DNA of 64,000 nucleotides from Diprion similis (lineage: Eukaryota > Arthropoda > Insecta > Hymenoptera > Diprionidae). The stretch is from positions 11,933,001 to 11,997,000 of the forward strand of contig NC_060114.1 in NCBI RefSeq assembly GCF_021155765.1, read 5' to 3'. The first letter of the stretch is position 1; the number at the start of each line of letters is the position of its first letter. The notes under the pieces are model-generated. The model did not search any database. It was not told the origin of the DNA and saw nothing but the letters and a program-made list of their open reading frames with translations. The position numbers were made by a program, and so were the translations under genes. Shown piece by piece: positions 39,126-56,201 of the stretch.

Positions 39126-39217
39126 TTATAAAAATTGTGGAATCTCGTTACGAAACACCTACGTAAATCTGAAGTCTAAAATACGTCTATTGTACAGGCT
39201 CCGCATGCTCCAGTATA

Positions 39218-43991
<4,774 letters not shown>

Positions 43992-44849
43992 CGCTTCTGT
44001 AATCATACGATATAGGTATAATGTACAATTTCAATTTTCTTTACCATTGATCATTATAGGTATCGAGTCTTCTATATCAAGATTCTGGGCATCTTTTCTT
44101 TATTCAGTTTACTCATTTTCAAGGAAAAAACCTTATATTTCTGCCATCGGGTCATACATTAATTAATGAATCGTTTCGTAAGCGCTATGAATATGGAGAA
44201 AAACAAGAAAAAATAATACAAGAAAAATCTTGTTTAACAATATGTGCGAATTTAAATACGCTGTCGTATTGTTATGTTCATCTATAAGCTTTACGGTTCT
44301 GTATAAACACGCTTACCGGTTTTCGTATCCAACTTCGACGTGTCTGATACTGTTTATTATATTCTATTTATTATTATTGATTGCAAATTATCCAGGCAAT
44401 TTTAATACAAAATTTATTGAATAGCTTACTTCGATTTGTTTATTTTTTGTTATTCTCAATATTCGATTATTCTCATAGTTTTTAAATTTATCGTATATTT
44501 TTATAATTTACTAAGTTACGTATATTTAAAAAAGTACGTTTTATTCAGTCTTCTACGATTTCAAATAATAAATCCAGTCTATCGGTTACAATTTATGAGA
44601 ATAAAAAATAAAAAACAAACTATTTATTCGTAAAAACGTTCGTCAAACAGTAAGAAAATAATTCACCGAAAAAAATATAACGGAACCAATAGACGGTGTT
44701 TGAGGGAAGAATATATATAAAACTCTGTTAAAAAATTAACAATTCGCGTATATGCACATCTATAATATGTACATATCCATCTATATAATCGACGTGCCAC
44801 ACACACACATGTGTATATAATACGTGTAGTTTGCTCTTTGGCCACAAAC

Positions 44850-45190
44850 GATGGAATGTCAGGGAATGGTCCGTCGTGCTGCGTCTCTCGGCTATTTCAA
44901 ACCAGAGCTGGAGATGGGGAATGGTGACGCAATCGAAATACGAGCTAGCGATTGGCTCGCTAAAGGGGCTCGTCACCGCCGGCCAAGCTCACGTGTGTGT
45001 GTGCTGCGGCGTGGGCACAAACGGCTACGCGCGCGGAGGCCGCGAGTGGCGAGTAGCGAGTAGCAAAACGCTTAATCGTAAGTACGAAGCGAGTATCTGC
45101 AGCGTATGCGTAATAACGAAGACGCGACCGCTTGTGTGGTCGGGAAACGTGCCCCCCTCCCCCTCCCCCCCCCGCTCTTTGCCGCTGCTG
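44850..45190. promoter_or_regulatory. CpG-rich island, candidate promoter
   Basis: This is the most GC- and CpG-rich part of the intergenic region. It contains a CACGTG E-box at about 44990, a GT run, and a plus-strand GTAAGT donor at about 45078. It could start an unannotated plus-strand transcript or act upstream of the glycerol-kinase-like gene on the minus strand. The sequence alone does not decide. Confidence 0.3.
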
Positions 45191-48100
45191 CGCAAGTTGC
45201 ACCAGGAATCATCTATGGGTGTGTCACTATGCGATGTATACTATACACAGTGTACATTTACATATTCAGTATTCTATATGTACGGTGTGAAATTCCGTAC
45301 GAGAAGATATGAGACTGAATCGGAAAGTATCGGGTAAAGTATTAGAGGTTACGGTGTAAAGTACCGAATGTTATGTATTCAGGTAAGAAAGGCAGCATAA
45401 GCGTATGATAAGGTACAAAGCCGTATGATTTGTTAAATGGTAAATCAAACTTTATACAGAGAAAGGAGAAACAATATGGCAGCAGCGAGAATCCTTTGTC
45501 TATATATTTGGAAGTAGTAGTTTTCTATTGCACCTCGCGACTTTGAGCCGGTATTTCGTGCCCACGGAAATGAATTTTTGATAAATCGAGACTGCGTATC
45601 TCTAGAGAAAAAGTGAACGAACAAATAGATCGTCATATGTTTGATGATATCAAGTTATTCGAGTTAAAGAAACGGGGCAAATATGAAGATATGAGATGAG
45701 AATGATGGAAGAAATTCGGAGTAAACAGTGAACGCTTTACTCCAATGCGTGGATGCATGCATGCATATAACGTTGGGAGTTTATAATTACTGATGAGGTA
45801 TTAAAGTTCGTTGTAACGCTGTTAAGGTACATGCATCGAATTACACGTTGACCCCTGATAACTTCGTATCACAGAAAAAGCCGATTACCGTCTTGGTAAA
45901 CGGTTGATACATGCATACCTTTTTGCATTAGTATTTTTACATCACATGTTTTATTCTGTTTTGATGTCCATTCCACATGATTATACATATTTGGCTCAAG
46001 GCTTAAAAAACCGTTGTTGCGCCCAAAACGCGATAATGTCGATAGACATTCGTGTTTCGTATATTTTCTACACAATACATCGTAGGATGTTACAAACTTT
46101 TTTATTCAAGAATTCTTCAAATCGATAACAATCGGAATAATAATAATAATAATAATAATAATGGGACTACTGATGCTGATAAATCATGTCTAGGCGGAAA
46201 ATTTTTATTACTACATGAAACTATAACGGTACCACCAAAACATATTTGTTTTCTTCTTTGAATACTCGTATATAAATGCTATTGTGATACTGACATTAAT
46301 CGTAAGTTTTATCAACGAGATGTCAAACCGCTCGACCTTTGATAGAGAACAGTCTGTGATGTATCAGCTAGTTGTTGATGCATAATAATATCGAGGAAGC
46401 CCCTAATTTCGAAAGCTGCACTTCGTCATTTTATTACAGTAGATATGTAAACAAACGTGTGGCAATATTACGTATAAACTGACTTGATATTGACTTCGTG
46501 TCGTTCAGATAAGTCACTACAAGTTGTTAGCAAAATATTCTACATATATCTTACGCCTGTCGATAATGAATGAATTAATGTAGCGATTCCTGCTCCAGTT
46601 GGGTTTATAATTGTTATTATTTTTGCCGTCTCTTTGCGGTAAGTCATGTCAAGTATTAGTTTGAGAAATAATTAATATTTTAGTTCGTAAGGAAGATGCA
46701 GAGCGGAAAAATAGGAGATCATACTTATTTTTCAGGAATTTTTTTAATAAGTTTTAACTGTAAATATTGATATAGACTTTGTTAGGCTTAATAAATACAC
46801 TCTCGAATTACATAACAACAAATTTTTTTACTGATTTTAATCACTTTTTGTACACGAAAATCGTTGTTGAAAATCAGTGCGAAAAAAGGTGGGTCTGAGG
46901 TGTTGATTTCTCGGAGATGGTTAAGCTGGACTCAAAAAATCGAACGGTTTTAGATTCAGCCTGTTAATAGCCTTGGAAAGAATCATACGTTATTTGAAAT
47001 TTTGATTTTAACTGCATATTTGTTTTGCAAAAAAAAAAAAAAATCAAAAAAGCAGTCTTTTACAATTTTTATGAAAAATGGCCGCCATTATATTATTTTT
47101 GCGAATAAAATTAAATTAAAGGTCTAAACTTTGAAAATGTGGAGGGAAAAAAAATCGATTTTTTCAAATTTCTGGTACAGAATACGCCCTTAATATTACG
47201 CGAGAATTCTTGACTACAACTAGTTTCGTTTTGTTTTATTGTAAGTGCAAGTAAATGAAAAATCTTTAAGCCCGTGAATTCATGCAAGTTATTTTAGTAA
47301 GCGGTCACGGTCGCGACTTCGAGTGACAATATACGACCTAGAGACTGTTGAGTATACCGTAAAACTGTTGTTATCGGCAAGAAGTTAGAGAAACGGGGAA
47401 GCAATTTGTTTGTTATTGTAATATGTTTGAACGTTTTTCCTTTGTTACAGCTAATATGCTTCTTTTTACGTAGCTATACTTCAATCATGTCGAAATTAAA
47501 ATGAACAATATTGTAAACTGTTTGAAAAGACGTAGATACATGCTTCGAGTAATTATCACAGATACGTTCAACTGGTAAAAAATCAGCTACGCTTTTATTT
47601 TTCGAGCACGAGAAGAAAAAGAAAAAAATCATTTCACTCGAAGGTTATAACAACCGAGATTGTCATTAAATTTCGTAGCTTGCATGGATTTTGTATGAGA
47701 AATATAATAATTTAATTGCCCAATAAATATAGGGAATATATTTCCATCAAATTCAGAAAGTACGAGAAATGAAAATTATAACTTGATTAAATCTTAATTA
47801 ATTTTAGTATTAGAAACGGTACTCCTTAGAGTAGCTGATTTATTTTTTGTTTAATTTGAATCCGTACCTGTTCCAACCGGATTGAAGGCAAAATATTGCC
47901 AAGTACTCCCTTTGCGATGCAACATTATGACGATTGATTACGAATTCTGAAGTGTTCGAAGGATTTGCCGTTATGAAATAAATTTCAATCACTGATAACC
48001 ATTCTAAAGCTTCTTTTTATAACAAATACGAAGAAACACTGTTTTTCCCACGAAAATAGTTGCATCCATTTATCAAGTTTGGTGGGTTTAAACAACCCAA

Positions 48101-51100
48101 CCAACGCTTCCAGAGGAACAAACACAAAGTAGAATCAGCCGATGGATGTGAAAAACTGAGGTAACTTTCGAAAAATGAAACCGGAATACGTTTGAGAAAA
48201 AATCGCGAGGGATAAGAAAAAAAAGAACACTTTCCGATTGAAATTATGGATACATTTCGTTTCAACGGCTCGACATAATTTTGAGATCCGTTAACGCGAA
48301 AGGTTTTTCGTAAACTGAACCGCAATTTTTATCTGTCTTAATTATCCCAGGTATACGTACAATAGATATGTATATATATATATCGATTCGTTTTGACCTC
48401 AGCTGAGATTGGCACAACCGCGTGACTTTCGCAAGGCCAAATTCTAAACTTAGAATTTTGTCTACATAGTCAGGGATATTTCATACGTATGGACAATACT
48501 ATACGAACATTGAGTACCTGTGTATGATTTATGAGGCAGATCCGTTTTACTACATCATTCAAGTGTAACTTCGGTGCTGAAATATTAGTCACGATCATGA
48601 ATGAAGTGAGCGATTAGCCGGAATCGTCAACCTCTCGTTGGATTTGGCGCGTTCTCTATTTCCCACAGGAAATTATTGAGGTTTGTTTTGGTCTCAGTCT
48701 CTCGCTTTTCTCTCCTTTTTGTTCTGAGGTTAACGAATTCAAACTACAGAGAGGGGCTCGTTTTTTATGTATGTACACGTGAAGATATATCGGAAATATG
48801 TGTGTTTTATCAGGCTTGTGATAACAACCACGCTATCACACAAACCTACGAGACACGCTTGTAAATGTGGATTGAACTTTGCCCGACACCGATTGGCGTT
48901 CGGTAGAAATTTTTCACCATTCAATTTCAAGTGTGTAATTCATGCATAATATATGCAATATCATGCATCATTCATAATATATATGCCTAATTTAAGGTTG
49001 TGTTAAAATCAGACAGAGCAAAGTAAAAACGTAAAAATTTCTTTACCTTCCGGTCACGGTATAACCGTTTTGGCATTTATTGTTACTTTAGCGAAGTCAA
49101 CTCGGCCATTGTACTTGCGTTTCCGGTATTCTTCCTTGTATTAATGATCGATCCCTATTCTGAATGCTGATGAGAAGGTGATGATGATGTTCCTCTATCG
49201 TGATATCGAATGATATCACAGATTTATCAAACTTCTGACACCTAATAATCGCAGGAGGTGCGCCTACCAGGATTTTTTTCGTGTTTTATTGAGATTGTTT
49301 TGATATGATCGATATCTATGATGTAATTGGAAAATTTTTATCCGTGCCAGGCTTAGAATACTGATACCATAATTTGAAACTATTCGGTTTGGTTTGGCAC
49401 CTGCGTGGTTTTATTCTCATTTTATTCGTTTAGTAAAAATTTTACACATCGTTTTTTCCATTCGGTTAGTTTAACGAGAGAGCCAATTAAAAAGTATGCT
49501 GGAGAGTATTTATGTCAAGTTTTTGTAACCTTTATTCGTCTTCATCAACTATTTACTCAGCTGCGAAGCTGATAAAATTTTATTTATACACATCAAATGG
49601 AAGAAAAAGAAACACCGGGGAAAGAGAACGACGCGACGCCATGTTGATCACTGCGATTGAAAATTCTTTCTTTTCGATTTGAAACAAATTCAAGATTGAG
49701 GTCGGTGACGTTACTTGGTAAAGTAAAGGTTATTGCCTACGCAGGGAAAGAACGAAAAGCAAAGAAAATCCTATATAATCAATAATAACTGAGACACTCC
49801 TAAGAGACAGGGTACAGACAGAGTATTTTATTCATTTCATTCGGCATTTACGCGATGCTAGCTCAAATACTGTTCAATTAGTATTCGATCGATTGGCTTC
49901 GAACGAATCAACTCGAAGTAGCAGAGGCTATCTTGTTCCCTCCGATTCTGGCTACACACCCGCAGGGCGTATGCTATTACACGTAGAGAAGCTCGCTAAC
50001 TACAAAAACTTTGTTGTTGTTCATCAGTGAAGTTGCGCGAGAGTCAAAGTACAACGGCGCAGAGTGAAAAAACAAAGGAAATAAAATGAATAGGAGTGCA
50101 AACTACGTTGTTTGTCAAGTCGATTACAACCAAAATATTTAAAGAACCTGACAAAATTCAGGTGACTGTAGCGGGCATTTTGAATAGAATAATAGGTGAG
50201 AATAAGTGGACAAATTATAGCAATCGAATCGAATCATTATTATAACAATGGGCACGTGGTTTAGCAACGTGTGTCTCTAATGATGCGTAAAATGTGACCA
50301 ATTGCTTGTATTAATTATGTTAGTCAATATAATAGTTATACTGTTCATTCTTGGGTAACTTTTTTGAACTTTGGACTGCAGATGACGCCTGTAATGACAT
50401 AAATATTTCCCAAGGCGGTGTATCGGCATGCAATACCAATTTATAAAATGTCGAGTTTATTTCACACTCCATTCTCCACAGGGTTTCGGATTTATCAACA
50501 CAATATGGTTGGGGCGTCTTATTTTGATTGCTCTGTAATGAATTCCTATGAATAATATTTGCAGATTTGTAACTGAATAATTGAAAGAAAGAATAAGGGA
50601 AAATGAAAATCGATTTGGTATGTGCAGTATAATAATAGTTCACCACGTCTTCCTCTAACCGCTGCACGGTAAATGGGGGGGATCTAGTTACGGCCAACTG
50701 CCACGTGTCTTTAATGAACGACGCTTAGGTATACAGCTATGATGATAGGATGGAGCTGTAAAATAGATTTCAAGGCTAATTTATTGCCTCCAATTAATTG
50801 TCAATTAATGCTAACGCCTCCCTTTCTGCAATAAAATTGACTTGAACGCGGCTACTGTGATACAGAATCGTGAATCTAAATTACTGCCAAGTTGTAACCG
50901 AACACTGCATTCATTCATCGATTCTTGTGTAGGCGGTAGACAACCTCGAGGAATATAAAAAGTATTTACAGCGGAATCGTCTCGCGGCCTTTTTCTGATC
51001 AAATACTTACAAGTAAACATTGTACGCTTCAACGTTCGTTCAAATTTCCCGCGAGACAATCTCCATCGACATATTTTTTCTCGCAGTTAACGATTTACGC

Positions 51101-52621
51101 ATGTGTGTAATATATGTTTGGCACAGTTACTTTGTTATGGCAAAATTAAAAATTTTGTATTAATCTTAGTTTTTGTAAAATATGACGAAAAATTGTCCTG
51201 GTGTTATGCCACGTTTGAATTTCGAACGTGGCGTATAGATTTGCCATACGTTAGGCGGTAAGCATGAAGTCAGTGCAGCAACTACATTAATCATTCTAAC
51301 CGGAAACATAGAAGGCCAAATCGTGGTCTAGATATGGTCTAATATCGCACCGAGATTTGAATATCGTTCGAAACGCATCACGTGATTTATCCGAACATCA
51401 TTTCTAATGTGTGAATCTAGTTGATAGTGATTTTTCACTTACAGTCTGCTGCGATCGAGCGCGGTTACTTCTGTCGTCGATGGCGCTGCTGGTAGATGAA
51501 ATACTGGATTTCTTTTCACACACACACACTGTGAAATTTTAGAGGTAAATATTATATATTTATTGTAAATCAAGTTATCATGCGGACGAAGGGGTAATAA
51601 CTCTCCGTTCAAAGTATATATTCTACATATTTAAATTTTACGACTCATTTCACAACGCGATTTCAACGACCGTCGTCTGCTCGAAATTCCCCAATGCAGC
51701 CGGGCATGGGCACATGCCTTTGACACGGCAAGGAGTACGGACACCGTGCGAGAAATGAGATTTATGCATTGGCTGCCAGAGGTGAACCCAACGCCTACGA
51801 GCAGATAGACTTATTTTCAACCACAAGCGACAGGTGGAGGCGCCATCCGAGATTTCACAATTCTATGGTTATAGAATTATAGGTTACCTGCGCCGCCTAC
51901 AGATATGGCGAAGATCTACGTTACCGACTGTCTCCATCGCCTGGTAATTCCATAACTGCCGTTGATTGGAATGCTCCCGTCAGCACATATTATATGCTAT
52001 TCAAGCTACAAATCACAATTGGAGTTCGATTGTTCATAAATCCAGATAATAACGGCCTAAATTGTAGAGCGTAAAAAAAGTAACAAAAAAGTATATTAGA
52101 AAAATTTACGTATGACGACGCACCGCCGAGTTATCGAAAAAAAATGAAATTAAACCCTTTTTTCAAGATGGCGGAAAATGTACATAGGAAATCGAGGTCG
52201 ACCACTTAAAGTTAAGCTTTTCTAAGCACTCCCCCCAACATATCCAAAATTCAGCTTTCTCGGTTCATTTGCATTTCTCGGCCGTTTTTTCGCATATAAT
52301 GACTGGACTAATGTCCCGGACCTACACTATGGCTCAAATCACGTAATTTTACCACATTAGGCAGAGCGAAAGCAGTGAATGAGCCAAAAAAAAAATTATG
52401 GAGATCAGTAGATGAAACCAAACAAATTACAAACATCCACTGCTTCCTAAAAAATTGCTAAATACGACAGAGTACAGGTCAGTTACCGACACGCGTTTAT
52501 CGTCCAGTCCAATGGAAAATTAGTTCCAAAATCCTATTTCCTGTTGGAGGGCGCTAGCACGAAAATTGTGAGCTTGGCGTGTGGACTATCTCCACTGAAT
52601 TTCAATCGGCACACGATATTT

Positions 52622-52649
52622 GTAACCTAACCTAAGCTAACCTAACTTA
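52622..52649. repeat. Degenerate CCTAA (telomere-like) repeat
   Basis: About five CCTAA/GCTAA units occur in a row. CCTAA is the complement of the arthropod telomere unit TTAGG. The tract lies about 185 bases upstream of the COA4 start codon. Confidence 0.6.
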
Positions 52650-52833
52650 AAAATAGGAACTGAGGTTGTGATCATGTGATCACTGTAACCTCCGTGCGTA
52701 TACCGTGTGTATATGGAGATCAGGGCTAACGATAGACATCACCGGATAATAAGTAAAAACTAAGTAAAGGAAATAATATTTTCTATGAGGAATTGTATTA
52801 TAGTCACATAAAGTCCGGCAGAAAATTTCTATT

Positions 52834-53164
52834 ATGACAGTAGATGATAAAGAAATATCACCTGCTGAGGATTCAGAAGATCCCGTTGATCGTATGCTTA
52901 AAAAAACCGGCTGCATTGAGTTGCACTACAAAGTTCAGGTAGAGATTCTATAACTTTCCTCAATATAATCATGTGTGAATGCAATAAATAGTGAATCGAT
53001 CAGAGATTTCAATTGAAGCGAAAACAACAGTTCTAATTTTTCACTTTCTTCAGGACTGCATAGCAGAGACACAAGATTGGAGACAATGCCAGGAGCCTGT
53101 AAAACAATTTAAAAATTGTATGTCTAATTACGAAAAGAAAAGGCGTGAGAAAAACGCTGCGTAA
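52834..53164 (+). CDS. COA4: Cytochrome c oxidase assembly factor 4 (twin CX9C protein)
   Basis: COA4 is a small intermembrane-space protein needed for cytochrome c oxidase assembly, imported and oxidised by the Mia40 relay. Exons 52834-52938 and 53054-53164 join in frame to give 71 residues. The cysteines at 27, 37, 47 and 57 form an exact twin CX9C motif with a nine-residue spacer, and the motif CIELHYKVQDC spans the intron junction. The N-terminal 26 residues are acidic and the C-terminus is Lys/Arg-rich (EKKRREK), as in this family. The stop overlaps an AATAAA at 53163-53168, and PTRH2 starts 47 bases downstream on the same strand. Other CHCHD proteins share the motif, but the order of flanking sequence fits COA4 best. 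Confidence 0.92.
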
Positions 53165-53168
53165 TAAA
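53163..53168 (+). terminator. AATAAA signal overlapping the COA4 stop codon
   Basis: The COA4 stop TAA runs into AATAAA. Cleavage 15-30 bases later would fall before or near the PTRH2 start at 53212, giving COA4 an extremely short 3' UTR. Whether it is used is unknown. Confidence 0.45.
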
Positions 53169-53211
53169 TAGCTATAGACTAAAAGCGCAGTTTTCTGTTC
53201 ACCTGACACAA

Positions 53212-53640
53212 ATGAACATGTCGTCGATTCTGAGGAAGCTTAGGTCTATCATTGCTGTAAGCCCCCGAGCACTTCCGATAAATGGTTGCAAGATGGCTAT
53301 TATAGTCAGATCTGACATTCCCATGTCCAAAGGAAAAACTGCATCTCAATGCGCTCATGCTGCATTAGAGTGTTATCGTGCAGCTCGGGCAAACCAAAAT
53401 AATAAAGCGATGCTAAAGATGTGGGAATTGACCGGCCAGCCCAAAATTGTTCTCAGGGTATCGAGCCAAACTGAACTTATGAACTTGGCTCAAAAAGCAA
53501 AGAAAGACGGTGTTATTGCAGCAATCATTCAAGATGCTGGGAGAACGCAGCTGGCTCCGGGAACAGTGTCAGTTCTCGGGCTCGGACCAGGTCCTAAAGA
53601 AGATATAGACCGATTAACTTTGAACCTGAAATTACTATGA
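53212..53640 (+). CDS. PTRH2: Peptidyl-tRNA hydrolase 2 (PTH2 family), single exon
   Basis: PTH2 releases peptides from prematurely dropped peptidyl-tRNA; in animals the protein (Bit1) is mainly mitochondrial and also linked to anoikis signalling. The frame encodes 142 residues without introns. The catalytic-core motifs are clear: a KGKTASQCAHAA stretch after the first strand, then IIQDAGRTQLAPG and LGLGPGPKEDID near the C-terminus. The first 27 residues (LRKLRS and further basic residues) are outside the core and could be a mitochondrial presequence; Met28 would give a core-only form. ATG codons 1 and 3 both lie in A-rich context. The start is 47 bases after the COA4 stop, with no splice acceptor between them, so either the pair is dicistronic or the PTRH2 promoter lies within COA4. 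An AATAAA occurs at about 53749. Confidence 0.95.
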   Translation: MNMSSILRKLRSIIAVSPRALPINGCKMAIIVRSDIPMSKGKTASQCAHAALECYRAARANQNNKAMLKMWELTGQPKIVLRVSSQTELMNLAQKAKKDGVIAAIIQDAGRTQLAPGTVSVLGLGPGPKEDIDRLTLNLKLL

Positions 53641-56201
53641 GCAATGTTTTATTTTGTTTGAATTTTGTGAGATTCATAGTTTACTTCCCATTCACACCTA
53701 AAAATTCTCCACTGCATGTGTACATGTATACTGCGTTTGTACAGGAAAATAAACACGCTAGTAGTATGGTTGTCAGGTATTTCTACGTTCGATTGAAATT
53801 TTATTTTTGGCATCATGCATACCCTCATTGTTATGCGAGCCTGTATTGCACACGTTCGTATGCTTGTGTGGACTTTTAGTTCGGATGAAAGCAGTAAAGG
53901 CAAACACACCATGTAAATCTGGATCTATTTCGAAAACATTGCAATTGGAATAATACAGCCACTAAAAAATACTTACAATATGAATATTTCAAAAGGCAAT
54001 TAAATCACAAACTCTTCCACTTCATCATCCATTTATTCATCAATTTATAAAAAAAAACAGTTTTATTATACGCAGAACCTTTGTGATGGTATTTATGTTA
54101 AGATGAACTTTAATTTGAACTTTACATTATAAAAAAAAAGTTACATTTTATGTGAAGTATGCGAACTCGCGTAGCTATCGTATGTGGTACGTGCAGGTAG
54201 AGCAAGAGAATATAAAGATTGTGCTGAAAACAATTTGCATGAATTTGTTTTAAATTTTTGTATTTTTTTCTTATGTACTTTTTGTCTCATTCTTGGTCAC
54301 TCTAAGTTATAAAGAAAACATATTCTTGAACTAAGTTATTTATACTTGGGTATCTAAGTTACGATTAAAGGTATGTATATAAAATAACATCAGTAGAATA
54401 AATTTAAAAAGTATATGTCTAAAGTTACAAATTTTCGTACAACTAATTTCCGGATCATTTAGTACACTTCAATTGCGCGTCTCATATTTTTTCGAGAAAA
54501 AAAAAACGTGCATAAATATAGAAACTTATTAACACTGTGTCGGAAGATTCAATAATCTCTCACATTTAGTCAATTTATATCAATGGCTAAGCAATTGTAT
54601 CGTAATTATAAGGGGAAAAAAAATGGTACAGCTAGCACTTATTTAGTAGAAGGCATTGAAATTTTATATAAGATTTTCATCCAAAGATATTGTATGGTGT
54701 ACAATTCCACGCAATTTCAAGTAAGGCTTGCATCGAGTTGCTTGAAAGTGAGTTCTTCTAAAAATCATCGAATCATTTACTACTTTAAGAAATTATGTAT
54801 AATCAAGATTTTTAGCATTTAACCACATATGTGGTTTCCTCGACAGGCTTAGTAAAAATTTTGGTTGTTCTCGTGATAACGTAGCTGATGATGGTTGTGT
54901 GTCATGACTTTGTGAATATGTTACGTATAATAAAAAATTAAACTGCCGAGGGCTGGGAGTAAATATCAAGTTTGTAACAGATAGTAATATACATAGGTAG
55001 CTATAAATATATCTGGGAATTAAAGTTACGATTGTAGTTAAAATAGGAATATTATTAATTCAACGTTCTAACATCTAATTTATATAATCACTTGTTACAA
55101 GTTTGAGCAACAACGACGAACAACGCACTTGAATAACAGTTTTATAGTTTTTACATAAGAAAAAACCGAATATGACACACACAGTTGAGTTAATTTGGCA
55201 GAGTTCTTTACAATTTCTTTCCTCCTTCTAATAAAAAAAAAAAAAACGAAAAAAATACTATGGATGAATTTCATAGAAAGGAAATTTTTCAGGATGCGTA
55301 TAAAAATGAGTCGCCGGTGCATAACGCGAAAAATTCTAAAAGTGGAAAACCATGTATCTTTAGAGAGGTTTTCCGCTGTTTCGTAAAAGAATTTCGTTTC
55401 TTAACAATTTTTAGGAAATTGTTCTCATCTGATCAAATCACAAACACAGAGTTACTTCAAAAATCGTGAGGTAGTAAAATGTTAAATAGGTTTGACATCC
55501 GTTGCGGAAAATTCGATAAGTTCATTAACAATATTCAACTGAAATTTGATAATTTCATTTGAAAAATACCAATTATTGGGCTTTTTCAGAATTCATTACA
55601 AATTTATATACGTGAAAAAAAATGTGACAAACGTTATTGCCATTAGAGTAGATCTTCACAGTTGAAATATTCACATTAATGAGACTAAAAACAACAGAAC
55701 AACTGGTAAATTGAAAAAATACTCTTAATAAAATATCCTGCCATGCTTCGATACATGATGTTATCAAATTGATAACGTTTGTTCCATTTATCCAAATATT
55801 ATATCCAGAGTTTTCTTCGGTTCCCATTAGGTATTTTACACTTACTAGCTACGATAAACAGATTTTATAACGGACATACAAATTATTCGACTATTTAAAT
55901 AGGTAATAAAATTCAATGGGAAACATAACTTGTCAAATAAAATCGTGCGTAATAGGTATTTCAGTCTCATAGAGTGCATGTCAGAGTATTAGTGGTAGCA
56001 TAATGTACATTTGCCAGTAATAATTTTCACTCCCAAACAATTTGGCAAATTTCATCACAATATTACATTGTTTTAAAATCTCGTTGATTAATCCATTATT
56101 CTCACTCTCTATTTTTCTCACTTTCCTCATACACAATAATGTACCTGTTTTCATAATTTATACCTTCAATTCTTGCCCTCCGATCAGTCGATACTGCGTT
56201 A
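53641..56201. other. Spacer between PTRH2 and the TMEM145-like gene
   Basis: The two genes converge here, so this stretch holds both 3' UTRs. It is AT-rich with AATAAA-type signals near 53749 (plus). The open frames of 60-85 codons are in AT-rich DNA and resemble no family I know. No repeats of note were seen. Confidence 0.6.

Larger units (their letters stand above)
43992..52833. other. Intergenic region without a recognised gene
   Basis: The first 800 bases are very AT-rich. At about 44.85-45.19 kb there is a CpG-rich island with CACGTG, a reversed CCAAT-type ATTGG and a GTAAGT donor at about 45078 on the plus strand, so it may be a promoter and leader exon. Degenerate repeats with GGCCGCCAT- or AAGATGGCGG-type blocks occur near 47.08 and 52.16 kb. 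An unassigned open frame at 50320-50697 (minus) is listed as a finding. No transposase or RNA gene was recognised. Confidence 0.5.

Noticed and set aside
44831..45337. 168-codon open frame in the CpG island
   Set aside because: Stops are rare in GC-rich DNA. The translation has no domain features, and frames on the other strand are open as well.
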